DNA from: Desulfobacteraceae bacterium
GTDB lineage: Bacteria > Desulfobacterota > Desulfobacteria > Desulfobacterales > Desulfobacteraceae
Reading direction: 5' to 3'
DNA length: 64,000 bases
NCBI GenBank assembly: GCA_016743945.1
Contig: JADGFI010000001.1
Location: 397,901 to 461,900, forward strand
The translations under genes and the position numbers were made by a program. The notes below the pieces were generated by a model. It saw only the letters and a list, made by a program, of their open reading frames with translations. It did not search any database and was not told the origin of the DNA. Position 1 is the first letter of the stretch. Each line of letters starts with the position of its first letter. This document shows, piece after piece, positions 1 to 7,599 of the stretch.

Positions 1-30
1 CCTTTGGAAAGTCAGGTTAGGGGGGAAACA

Positions 31-108
31 ATGGGTTCCATTAATATACAACAACTAAACATATATTTTGATAACAACACTGCAAACCTTGTCCCCAATT
101 ATATATAA
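31..108 (+). CDS. possible 25-residue ORF before the Fe-S operon
   Basis: A short reading frame begins at ATG 31, five bases after a purine-rich AGGGGGG stretch that could serve as a Shine-Dalgarno site, and stops at TAA 106-108, just ahead of the ferredoxin gene's own ribosome site. The peptide has no recognisable motif. It could be a leader peptide, or chance in an upstream region. Its base composition is AT-rich like the surrounding non-coding DNA, so I give it little weight. Confidence 0.2.
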   Translation: MGSINIQQLNIYFDNNTANLVPNYI

Positions 109-123
109 ATCCGGAGGTTTTGA

Positions 124-639
124 ATGAGTAAATATTATCTGTTCCAAGACACAAAAAAATGTATTGGATGTCATACCTGTGAAATTTCGTGTAAATCCAA
201 CAAAAATCTTCCCCCGGGTCCAAAGCCCTGCCAGGTGATTCAGGTGGGACCCAAGCTTATAGGAGATTTACCGAAAATATCCTTTATTTTCATGTCCTGT
301 TTCCATTGTGAAAATCCATGGTGTGTCTCTGCCTGTCCCACCGGTGCCATGCAAAAGAGGGCTAAGGACGGTATTGTTTTCATTAATAAAGAGTTGTGTG
401 TGGGGTGTAAAACATGTGTTTCTGCCTGTCCCTGGGGGGCTCCCCAGTGGAATCCAAATACGGGAAAAGTTGAAAAATGCGATTATTGCATGGACAGACT
501 TGATGCGGGCCTGAAACCTGCCTGTGTCAGCACCTGCACCACCGGCTGTCTTGATTTTGGGACTGTGGAAGACACAACCCTGATTCGGCGGAAGCGTCAT
601 GCAGCAGCAATGGCATCCTTTGAAAATAGTAATTCCTAG
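124..639 (+). CDS. 4Fe-4S electron-transfer protein (HycB/CooF/DmsB-like)
   Basis: This 171-residue cytoplasmic protein is almost entirely ferredoxin-type cysteine motifs: CIGCHTCEISC near residue 14, CFHCENPWCVSACP near 59, CVGCKTCVSACPWG near 93 and a last CDYCMDR...C...C set from about 120. That arrangement matches the four-cluster subunits of the HycB/CooF/DmsB family, which carry electrons between a catalytic subunit and a partner. ATG 124 has a GGAGG site at a good distance. It is the first gene of a run of closely spaced plus-strand genes, and the next gene is a flavin oxidoreductase, so it probably shuttles electrons to or from that protein. Its physiological donor and acceptor cannot be read from the sequence. 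Confidence 0.9.
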   Translation: MSKYYLFQDTKKCIGCHTCEISCKSNKNLPPGPKPCQVIQVGPKLIGDLPKISFIFMSCFHCENPWCVSACPTGAMQKRAKDGIVFINKELCVGCKTCVSACPWGAPQWNPNTGKVEKCDYCMDRLDAGLKPACVSTCTTGCLDFGTVEDTTLIRRKRHAAAMASFENSNS

Positions 640-655
640 GCGTTAAGGAGTGAAA

Positions 656-2821
656 ATGGCAGAAAAAACCTGTCCGGTTCGAAAAACCATACTCTATCTT
701 TCCGATCAAATCAATTCTGGAAATTTATCAGATCCCAGGGGAAGAAGAATCTCTGAACAGATTTTGCTGTTAATGGAAGAGATTGCAGAGGGCGCTGCCG
801 GTTTTGATCACCTTTCTGCCATTGAATCTCTTGTGGAAGCCTATAATTATGATGCAAGCCCTTTGCCCAATCAGGAAATGGGCAAGACCCTTAAAGGGAT
901 TTTAGATGTTCACAGGGAAGTGTTCCTAAGCCATATTGAGTCCAGGAACTGTCCCTCCCATGATTGTGGTAAACTGGCACCTTCCCCCTGCCAGATGGCA
1001 TGTCCGGCCGGGATTGATATCCCGACCTATCTGGCCTTGATTGCCCAGGGCAAGGATGCCCAGGCTATTGAAGTGATTCGCCGGGACAATCCGCTGCCCT
1101 GGGTTTGTGGACTTATCTGTACAAGGCCTTGTGAAATGATGTGTGTTCGCGCAAGGATTGATACCCCTATTTCCATTAAGTTTTTAAAGGCCTTTGCTGC
1201 GGAAAGGGCCCTGTCCGACAGGACCTATGTCAATCCGAAAGCAAAGGAATCCAACGGTAAAAAGATCTGCGTTGTGGGGGCAGGACCCGGCGGAATATCT
1301 GCGGCCTATTATCTGGCCCTCATGGGATATGAGGTGAGGGTCATTGAAGCCCTTCCCGTTTCAGGCGGGATGCTCATGGTGGGGATTCCCCGCTACCGCC
1401 TGCCCAGGGAAGTCATTGACCGGGAAGTTGCCATGATCGAAGAGCTGGGAGTACAATTTTTCTATAATACCCGGTTTGGAAAGGACGTAACCCTTGAAGC
1501 TTTGAAACGAGAGGGGTTTGACGCTTTTTTCATTGCCATTGGTGCCCACAAGGCCTGGGATCTGGGGATAGAGGGTGAAAAGCAGTTTCCAAAGGTTTTG
1601 GAGGCAGTGGGGTTTTTAAAGGATGTGGCCCTGGGGGATCATCATGCTCCGGGTAGGCAGGTGGTGGTGATCGGCGGCGGCAATGTGGCCCTGGATGCCG
1701 CAAGGACAAGCTTGAGATTGGGGGCCCAACGGGTGACCATTGCCTATAGACGATCCCGGAACCAGATGCCCGCAGACATTGATGAAGTGGAACAGGCTGA
1801 AGAAGAAGGGATTGAATTTGCCTTTTTAACCATTCCCACAAAAATTACGGGCGAGAATCAGGTCATCACAGGTCTTGACTGCATTAAAGCCCAATTGGTC
1901 AAGAAAAAAGACTCGGACCGACTGGCCCCGGTTCCCATTGAGGGGCAGGAGTTCACCCTCCAGGCCGATTGCGTGATCTCGGCCATTGGCCAGTATGTGG
2001 ATGACCGAGGGATGGAAGCCTTTGACCAGATGACCTGGACAAGGAGGGGAACCATTGAGGTGAACCATGCCAGCATGGAAACCACCATGCCAGGGGTATT
2101 TGCCGCTGGAGATGCGGTTTCAGGGCCTGCTACGGTGATAGAAGCCATTGGCGGCGGAAAACGGGCAGCCGACGCCATTGATCGGTATCTCAATAATCTT
2201 CCCCAGCCCAGAATGCCCAGAATTCCAGTTCGGCATACCATTGTGCCTCCCCTTGAAATGACGGCCAGCCAAAAAATGACCCTCAAGGCCCCCAGGATGC
2301 CCATGTTGAATCTGGACCGGAGAAGAACCACCTTTCAACAGGTGGAATTGGGGTATGACGAACAAAGTGTCCGTCAGGAGGCAGCCCGTTGTCTGCGCTG
2401 TGATATCTGCAGGCGGTGTGGCAAATGTGTGGAGATTTGCCGGGACAAGATGGGAATTGATGCCTTGAAATTGGGGTATATGGATTTTGATACCCCCACC
2501 CAAACCGATTTTCGGGCCACTGCAGAAAATTGTATCATCTGCGGGGCCTGTGCGGCAAATTGTGAAAACAAGGCCCTTGTGATCGAAGAAAAAGACGGGC
2601 AGCGGCGGTTGAAACTTTGCGGGACCATATTAAACAGCCAGGCCATCCAGTATTGTGACGGCTGTAATGCAGTTCTGCCTTCCTCTGAGTATCTGCAGTT
2701 CATTGCCAATAAAACAGGGGACGTCACCCGGGTGACCGAAAAACGGCTGCTTTGCAATGACTGTCAACGCAAACTGGGTGCAAAAATTAATGATATTACA
2801 CCGCCGGTTTGTCCGAAATAA
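656..2821 (+). CDS. FAD/NAD(P)-dependent oxidoreductase with multiple Fe-S domains (GltD-like)
   Basis: The protein is about 721 residues. After roughly 95 N-terminal residues of unknown type comes the cysteine-rich Fer4_20 domain of glutamate synthase small subunit and dihydropyrimidine dehydrogenase (CQMACPAGIDIP, CGLICTRPCEMMC). An FAD Rossmann motif (VVGAGPGGISAAYY) and an NAD(P) motif (VVIGGGNVALDAA) follow. The C-terminal third adds CDICRRCGKCVEIC and CIICGACAANCENKA clusters, then a small CDGC...CNDC module. The family moves electrons between NAD(P)H and ferredoxin, as in NfnB-type subunits. ATG 656 is preferred over GTG 650 because AGGAG at 646-650 gives five-base spacing to 656. The closing four-cysteine module recurs at the end of the 2Fe-2S protein at 3588, which suggests they are partner subunits. 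Confidence 0.85.
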   Translation: MAEKTCPVRKTILYLSDQINSGNLSDPRGRRISEQILLLMEEIAEGAAGFDHLSAIESLVEAYNYDASPLPNQEMGKTLKGILDVHREVFLSHIESRNCPSHDCGKLAPSPCQMACPAGIDIPTYLALIAQGKDAQAIEVIRRDNPLPWVCGLICTRPCEMMCVRARIDTPISIKFLKAFAAERALSDRTYVNPKAKESNGKKICVVGAGPGGISAAYYLALMGYEVRVIEALPVSGGMLMVGIPRYRLPREVIDREVAMIEELGVQFFYNTRFGKDVTLEALKREGFDAFFIAIGAHKAWDLGIEGEKQFPKVLEAVGFLKDVALGDHHAPGRQVVVIGGGNVALDAARTSLRLGAQRVTIAYRRSRNQMPADIDEVEQAEEEGIEFAFLTIPTKITGENQVITGLDCIKAQLVKKKDSDRLAPVPIEGQEFTLQADCVISAIGQYVDDRGMEAFDQMTWTRRGTIEVNHASMETTMPGVFAAGDAVSGPATVIEAIGGGKRAADAIDRYLNNLPQPRMPRIPVRHTIVPPLEMTASQKMTLKAPRMPMLNLDRRRTTFQQVELGYDEQSVRQEAARCLRCDICRRCGKCVEICRDKMGIDALKLGYMDFDTPTQTDFRATAENCIICGACAANCENKALVIEEKDGQRRLKLCGTILNSQAIQYCDGCNAVLPSSEYLQFIANKTGDVTRVTEKRLLCNDCQRKLGAKINDITPPVCPK

Positions 2822-2850
2822 ATGCGGGAGAAAACATAAAGGAAAATGCC

Positions 2851-3060
2851 ATGCAATTCCATAGAGGCGATAAAATAGAAGTGTGCAGGAAATCAACGGA
2901 TGAAGCCTGGGAACCCTATATGGATGATTTTGTCGGATGCCACGGGTTTGTAACAGATCCGGATACGGTTATCAATGATCCCGATGCCCTGATTGAGGTC
3001 AGCCTCCAGGGCAGAGGGACCCATCGGCTTCCCCAAGATTGTTTGAAACTGGTTGTTTGA
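2851..3060 (+). CDS. small conserved-looking protein of unknown function
   Basis: A 69-residue acidic soluble protein starts at ATG 2851 behind an AAGGA site with seven-base spacing. A longer TTG start at 2809 would overlap the previous gene and has no such site. I recognise no family. The sequence has short hydrophobic strands alternating with charged residues, and two cysteines (CRKS, CHGF) that do not form a metal motif. The spacing of about 30 bases to the flavoprotein and the shared strand place it in the redox operon. A small beta-barrel adaptor is one possibility, with no direct support. Confidence 0.6.
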   Translation: MQFHRGDKIEVCRKSTDEAWEPYMDDFVGCHGFVTDPDTVINDPDALIEVSLQGRGTHRLPQDCLKLVV

Positions 3061-3145
3061 AACAAATTGTTTAAAATGAGGGGTTAACTAACCCCCATTG
3101 GCAAATTCTATATTTGGTTAATTTTATCAGAGGAATAAAGATATC

Positions 3146-3595
3146 ATGAAGGTAAAAGATCTTTTAGAAACGTGCAGCGGGTCTTTTCATACCCTGGAAG
3201 GGGATCAGACGGTTGAGCAGGCCCTACAACTGATGCTGGGCCATAAGGTGTCTGGCCTGGTGGTGACGGGCAAGGATATTTCCCTGGGTATTTTTACCGA
3301 GCGGGACCTGGTTCGGTGTCATCTGCTTTTCCCAGGCAGGCAGATCAATACCATTTTTGTCAAAGAGGTGATGACCGCAAAATTGATTGTGGCCGAACCC
3401 TGCGACACCATTGATGATGCCATGGGAATGATGATGAAGGCCACAATCCGACATTTGCCCGTGGTGGACAAAGGACAAATTATGGGCATGCTTTGCCTTG
3501 AAGATCTCGTTAAAACCCATGTGGGAGCCCTGACCCAGGAGCTTCATTATCTTAAAGATTATATTTTGGACCTCCAGGATGCAGCCCATGATTGA
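3146..3595 (+). CDS. CBS-domain pair protein
   Basis: This 149-residue protein consists of two CBS motifs. The first covers residues 8-60 and contains LGIFTERDLVR, the typical end of a CBS unit. The second covers about 75-125 and ends in MGMLCLEDLVK. Stand-alone CBS pairs usually bind adenine nucleotides or other adenosyl ligands and gate a partner enzyme. An AGGAA site precedes ATG 3146. The 3' end overlaps the next gene, a NuoG-like Fe-S protein, by eight bases, so the two are likely made together. A role as a nucleotide-responsive switch for the Fe-S complex or for the exporter downstream is an inference from position. Confidence 0.85.
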   Translation: MKVKDLLETCSGSFHTLEGDQTVEQALQLMLGHKVSGLVVTGKDISLGIFTERDLVRCHLLFPGRQINTIFVKEVMTAKLIVAEPCDTIDDAMGMMMKATIRHLPVVDKGQIMGMLCLEDLVKTHVGALTQELHYLKDYILDLQDAAHD

Positions 3596-4346
3596 GATTA
3601 TTATTAACGGCCGAACGCTTGTCGCAAAAGAAGGCCAGACCATTCTGGGTGCGGCCAGGGAAAACAAAATTAAAATTCCCCATTTATGTTTCCACCCTGC
3701 CTTGAAACCATCGGGTTCGTGTAAACTTTGCGGTGTTGAAGTGAAATCGCCTTCCGGCAGGCAGGTGGTGATGCTTTCTTGCATCCTTAAAGCCAAAGAG
3801 AACCTTGAAATAAAGACAGAATCTGCGCTTGTCAGTGCCCACCGGGAAAAAGCCTTTAACACATTGTTGCAAATGGCACCGGAATCAACCCGGATCAGAA
3901 ATCTTGCAAAGGAGTTTGGCGTGGCGGTCACCCCCCCCCCGAACGGGTGTATCCGGTGCCGACTTTGTATCCGGGTCTGCAATGAAATTGTAAAGGCCCG
4001 GGCCCTGAAAATGGTAAAAACCCCCGAGGGAAGCTTTGTTGCGGCCGGGGAAGGAGACTGCATCGGGTGCGGCACCTGTGCCAACCTGTGTCCGACCAAT
4101 ACGATCAAAATAAATGACCAGGACAGTGTCAGAACCATTTCCATAAAAGGACAGATCATCGGCCAGCTTCCCCTTGAATGGTGTGAGGGGTGCGGTAAAA
4201 TGTATGCCACCACAAATTTTCTCAAACATGTGGCCGAAAGTACCCTTAACCATCCGGATACAAAGGAACACCATCACCTTTGTTCTTCCTGCATTAAGCT
4301 CATGTCAAACAGAGCCTCAACGGAAAGGGAGCATTTAAGAAAATGA
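3588..4346 (+). CDS. 2Fe-2S/4Fe-4S protein resembling the NuoG/HndD N-terminus
   Basis: About 252 residues. The N-terminal 80 are a 2Fe-2S ferredoxin fold with CFHPALKPSGSCKLCGVEV and a later C at the SCIL position, as in NADH dehydrogenase NuoG, HoxU and HndD. A His/Cys-type linker region leads to two 4Fe-4S motifs, CIRCRLCIRVCNE and CIGCGTCANLCPTN. The end carries CEGC...CSSC, which resembles the closing module of the flavoprotein at 656. ATG 3588 is chosen over 3579 because AGGA at 3576-3579 gives eight-base spacing. No hydrogenase or NuoF domain follows, so it is a relay subunit only. A run of ten C at 3931-3940 codes for prolines and could slip. Confidence 0.85.
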   Translation: MIEIIINGRTLVAKEGQTILGAARENKIKIPHLCFHPALKPSGSCKLCGVEVKSPSGRQVVMLSCILKAKENLEIKTESALVSAHREKAFNTLLQMAPESTRIRNLAKEFGVAVTPPPNGCIRCRLCIRVCNEIVKARALKMVKTPEGSFVAAGEGDCIGCGTCANLCPTNTIKINDQDSVRTISIKGQIIGQLPLEWCEGCGKMYATTNFLKHVAESTLNHPDTKEHHHLCSSCIKLMSNRASTEREHLRK

Positions 4347-4714
4347 CCCTGGCCGTATTAAAATCTGTTTTTATCGGCGTTGGCGGTTCCCTGGTCCTGA
4401 CCTTTTTCTTTTCAACCTTTTTATCCATTGAAAAAATTTTATCTCTCATGCCGGCCATTCTTGGTTTTAACGGCCTGGTTTTAGGATATGGGCTGGTGGA
4501 GAGTCTTAGGACCCGGATTTCAAATTATGGGGTGTTTACCTTTGTCATGGGCGCAGGTGAAGGGGCTGCCGTGTTCGTGGCCGTAAAATTGATTGAAACC
4601 TATATAAAAAGCGGATTTAGTCCCACAGGATATGACCTGGTTGTCTATATCCTTTTATCAGGCATTTCAAGTGTTCTGGGAGCCCGGTTGGCTGTCAGAT
4701 ATTTTAATTTATAG
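4343..4714 (+). CDS. small integral membrane protein of unknown family
   Basis: This 123-residue protein has about four hydrophobic segments (roughly residues 7-28, 33-52, 65-84 and 98-117) with short polar turns, so it should sit in the inner membrane. Its ATG overlaps the TGA of the Fe-S gene by four bases (ATGA), a sign of translational coupling. It is followed after 19 bases by the TauE/SafE exporter. I recognise no family. From position it might anchor the Fe-S proteins to the membrane or be an accessory subunit of the exporter. Confidence 0.65.
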   Translation: MTLAVLKSVFIGVGGSLVLTFFFSTFLSIEKILSLMPAILGFNGLVLGYGLVESLRTRISNYGVFTFVMGAGEGAAVFVAVKLIETYIKSGFSPTGYDLVVYILLSGISSVLGARLAVRYFNL

Positions 4715-4733
4715 AATTTTTAAGGAGAAAAAG

Positions 4734-6431
4734 ATGAAAAAACGGTTTACTCTATTTATGGCATTGTTCCTGGTTTTGCTGTTTTCAGCAGCCAGTGCTT
4801 TTGCCGGCAGCGGCAGTATTTCGTCTGATGCCTATAAGGCAGGGGATGTGGTTGAAATCAAGGGACAGATTGAGCCGGGATCGGATCTGTATATTTCCAT
4901 TGCCCAGCAGGAAATGTTTGCACCCAACGACACCAAAGGTGCCCATGAAGTTAAACGATTTAAAAAAGATGCTAAAAAAGCCGGGTTTGGGCTAGATACA
5001 AAGATTCCGCCCCTTTATTATCTGATCACCAATGTACCTGAAAAATTTGGTAAGGTAGACAAGAAAAGATTTGGCGGTCCCTCCGTTCTTCTCAAAAAAG
5101 GGCAGGGAATTTACAGCACCACCATGTTTTACCTGAAAAAGAAATTAAGCGATGTGGATGCAACTGCTCGTGCCATGATGGGACCCATTAAATCAGACGA
5201 ACAATGGAATTTTTTGAGGTATGCCAATGAAACGGGTTATGGTATTAATACCATTACCAAAGAGGGCAGCAAAAAAGGGAAGATAGATATTTTTTCAAGA
5301 TCTGTCATCACAGACCAATCCAGCGGCAATTACTGGGATAAGGGCACATCTGTAAAATTTGATAAAGCCACGGGCGAGTATACGGTTTCTTTTAAATCCT
5401 TTCGGCATACTGCGCCCAACACTAAATTTGATGTGTATGAAAATGGTGCAAAAATCGGGGATTATGTAATAGAGAAAAACGGATTCTGGATGTCCAAGGG
5501 GTATAGATATATGAACCCCCTATGGGTTGTTATCGGTGCGATTCTTGTGGGAACTTATTTCTCCATGATCGGTGCTGCCGGTGGTATGCTCATGGCAGCT
5601 TTCCAGGTATTGGTTGTTAACACGGCAGGTCCTGTGGGTATCAATGCTGCCAATGTTTTAAAGCCCTCCAATATAGCCCTGACGCTGTTTTCTCCTTTAG
5701 GATCTTTCTGGCGGTATGCAATGGTTGAAAAACGGGTTGCATGGCCTGTGGGACTTTCCTTTGGCGTGGGTATTTTTATCGGGTCCATCTGGCTGGGTAA
5801 ATATGTGTCAGCCGTTCTTCCCATGAAAGCCTACCAGGAATGGCTGGCTATCCTGGTGCTTCTCATGGGCATTAAGACCCTGATGGAAATGACACCTAAA
5901 GCCATGGATAAAAGAAAAAACATCAAAGCCATGACCCAGAAGTTCAATAAAGAGATTGCCGCAGCCAAGGCTGAGGGCAGGTCGGCACAAATGGGCAGTA
6001 TTGAACCTATAAAAACAGGCCTGATGGATTACCGGTTTAAATTCTGGGGTGAAGAGTTCCAGATCAACCCATTGCTTTTTGCATTCCTCGGCGTTTTTAT
6101 TGGTATCGTATCCAGATCCTTTGGTATTGGCGGTGGCTTCCTTCTGGTTCCTGCCATGACCACCATCGCAGCTCTTCCCATGTATGTGGCAGTTCCCATA
6201 TCTTTGATCGGAACCTGTTTTTCCAGTATTGGTTCTTTTATAGGATACCTGATGGCCGGATATCTGCCTGACATGACCCTTGGTATTTCCATTATCATCG
6301 GCGGGTTTGCCGGCGGTATGCTTGGCAGCCGTGCCCAGAAAATGTTTTCTGAAATGACCTTGAAGGTGGTATTGGCAATCACCTTGTTCTTCTTGTTCTT
6401 CCGGTTTTTCAAGATTGAAATCTGGATTTAG
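4734..6431 (+). CDS. TauE/SafE (TSUP) family transporter with N-terminal periplasmic domain
   Basis: The start at ATG 4734 has a TAAGGAG site and opens a clear signal peptide (KKR, hydrophobic core, then AFAG), giving about 565 residues. After it come some 230 exported residues of unknown fold, then a TSUP core of about eight membrane segments in two halves. GAAGGMLMAAFQVLVVNTAG opens the first half and SFGIGGGFLLVPAMTTIAAL the second, separated by a charged cytoplasmic loop of about 60 residues. TSUP proteins move sulfite, sulfonates or other small anions and are usually 250-300 residues, so this one is about twice the normal length. Its place in an Fe-S operon suggests anion export or uptake linked to redox chemistry. 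The substrate is not known. Confidence 0.85.
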   Translation: MKKRFTLFMALFLVLLFSAASAFAGSGSISSDAYKAGDVVEIKGQIEPGSDLYISIAQQEMFAPNDTKGAHEVKRFKKDAKKAGFGLDTKIPPLYYLITNVPEKFGKVDKKRFGGPSVLLKKGQGIYSTTMFYLKKKLSDVDATARAMMGPIKSDEQWNFLRYANETGYGINTITKEGSKKGKIDIFSRSVITDQSSGNYWDKGTSVKFDKATGEYTVSFKSFRHTAPNTKFDVYENGAKIGDYVIEKNGFWMSKGYRYMNPLWVVIGAILVGTYFSMIGAAGGMLMAAFQVLVVNTAGPVGINAANVLKPSNIALTLFSPLGSFWRYAMVEKRVAWPVGLSFGVGIFIGSIWLGKYVSAVLPMKAYQEWLAILVLLMGIKTLMEMTPKAMDKRKNIKAMTQKFNKEIAAAKAEGRSAQMGSIEPIKTGLMDYRFKFWGEEFQINPLLFAFLGVFIGIVSRSFGIGGGFLLVPAMTTIAALPMYVAVPISLIGTCFSSIGSFIGYLMAGYLPDMTLGISIIIGGFAGGMLGSRAQKMFSEMTLKVVLAITLFFLFFRFFKIEIWI

Positions 6432-6524
6432 ATTGTATTAGGTATTAGATCAACCTTGAAACCCGTGTGCTGAATCTCTATAATGACGGAATCAGCCACG
6501 GGTTTTATCTTAAGGACAAGTGTT

Positions 6525-7115
6525 ATGGACGATTTTATGGACAGGGTGTGGGCGGTCATTGAAACTTTTTTAAACACCTTAGTGGTGTCGCTGGATACCG
6601 CCCTTTCTCCCCTTGAGACCCTGCTGGGACCCGTGGGGGTTATCTTTGTTCTTTCGCTGCTGGTGGTGGGGGTTACAAGAATCATTGCACGATTGTACGT
6701 GACCCAAAGATACCTCTCGCTTGAAAAAAACTTTCAGTACTGGAAGGGGGTAAGGGAAGAAGCCCTGAAGCATCCCGACAAAGAAAAGGGAAAAAATCTG
6801 GCAAAAAATGTCGACCAGGCCCAGTTAAACCGGGCCTATTACGATTATTTTTTTGAAGGTTTTTTAAAAAATTTGGCCACCAATGTGCTTCCCATATTGT
6901 TGATGGTGGTATATATCACAAAAATTTATACCCCCCAAACCCTGTTAAGCCGGTTTGGAGAACGCTGGGTGTTTTCTGTTTTTGTCGGCACTCCCCATGA
7001 GGTCAATGTCAGCTCCCTGCTCTGGTTTCTTATTTGTCTGCTTTTTTCAGTTGTCTTGTTTTTGGCCTTTAAAATGATGTTTAAAGGCCGATATGCAAAA
7101 AAAGATTCGATTTAA
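6525..7115 (+). CDS. membrane protein with three hydrophobic segments, EMC3/Oxa1-like outline
   Basis: About 196 residues from ATG 6525, which has an AAGGA site eight bases upstream. The longer ATG at 6483 has none. The layout is one hydrophobic segment near residues 30-55, a charged and probably helical stretch of about 60 residues (LEKNFQYWKGVREEALKHPD), then two more hydrophobic segments. That outline is like EMC3/DUF106 and YidC/Oxa1 membrane insertases, but I see no diagnostic motif and treat the resemblance as weak. It follows the exporter by about 90 bases and overlaps the next gene, so it belongs to the same operon. A role in assembling or anchoring the exporter or the sensor is possible. 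Confidence 0.6.
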   Translation: MDDFMDRVWAVIETFLNTLVVSLDTALSPLETLLGPVGVIFVLSLLVVGVTRIIARLYVTQRYLSLEKNFQYWKGVREEALKHPDKEKGKNLAKNVDQAQLNRAYYDYFFEGFLKNLATNVLPILLMVVYITKIYTPQTLLSRFGERWVFSVFVGTPHEVNVSSLLWFLICLLFSVVLFLAFKMMFKGRYAKKDSI

Positions 7116-7599
7116 GATGCCATTGTTTTTAAAAATCATTCCGGTCCTGGTTACAGCCGGTTTGCTTTTATTGCCTTTTCCTGCAGCTGCCACCCAGCTT
7201 CATGCCAGTTCAGAAGGGATCATCACCCACCAGGTAGGGCATCTTTTTTTTCTTTTCTCCATGGTGGCCCTTCTTTTTACCATTACCGGAAAAGGGTTAA
7301 ATACCCAAAGGGGCTGGCGTCTGATCCAGTATTCCGCCTTCTTTTTTATTCTTTGGAATCTGGATGCCCTGGCTGCTCATTTTCTGGATAATCAGATTTA
7401 TGCGGTGACAATAGAAAATATTTCTTTGGGGCAGATCCGGGTGAATGTTCAGAATGGCTCCTCATTTTTGGCAGGGGTGTACTATCTTTTAAAATTGGAC
7501 CATCTTCTCTGTGTCCCTGCAATGCTCTTTCTTTACAAAGGACTTTCCCACCTGGTCACAAAACAGCAACAGATGATGACAAAAAAGGATCGACCATGA
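7093..7599 (+). CDS. membrane protein with signal sequence, upstream of a sensor kinase
   Basis: This 168-residue protein has an N-terminal hydrophobic leader ending near PAAAT, then about four membrane segments and an exported loop (around residues 95-125). ATG 7093 has AAAGG five bases upstream and overlaps the previous gene. A later ATG at 7117 is possible. The stop overlaps the kinase start (ATGA at 7596-7599), so sensor and membrane protein are made together. I do not recognise the family. Tight coupling to a kinase with a short sensory N-terminus suggests that it helps the kinase sense something in the membrane or periplasm. Confidence 0.6.
   Translation: MQKKIRFKMPLFLKIIPVLVTAGLLLLPFPAAATQLHASSEGIITHQVGHLFFLFSMVALLFTITGKGLNTQRGWRLIQYSAFFFILWNLDALAAHFLDNQIYAVTIENISLGQIRVNVQNGSSFLAGVYYLLKLDHLLCVPAMLFLYKGLSHLVTKQQQMMTKKDRP

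Noticed and set aside
2809..2850. Longer TTG start for the small protein at 2851
   Set aside because: It overlaps the flavoprotein end and has no ribosome site, while ATG 2851 has a good one.
3224..4225. Long minus-strand frame (333 codons) across the CBS and Fe-S genes
   Set aside because: The plus-strand genes have clear domains. The reverse frame has none.
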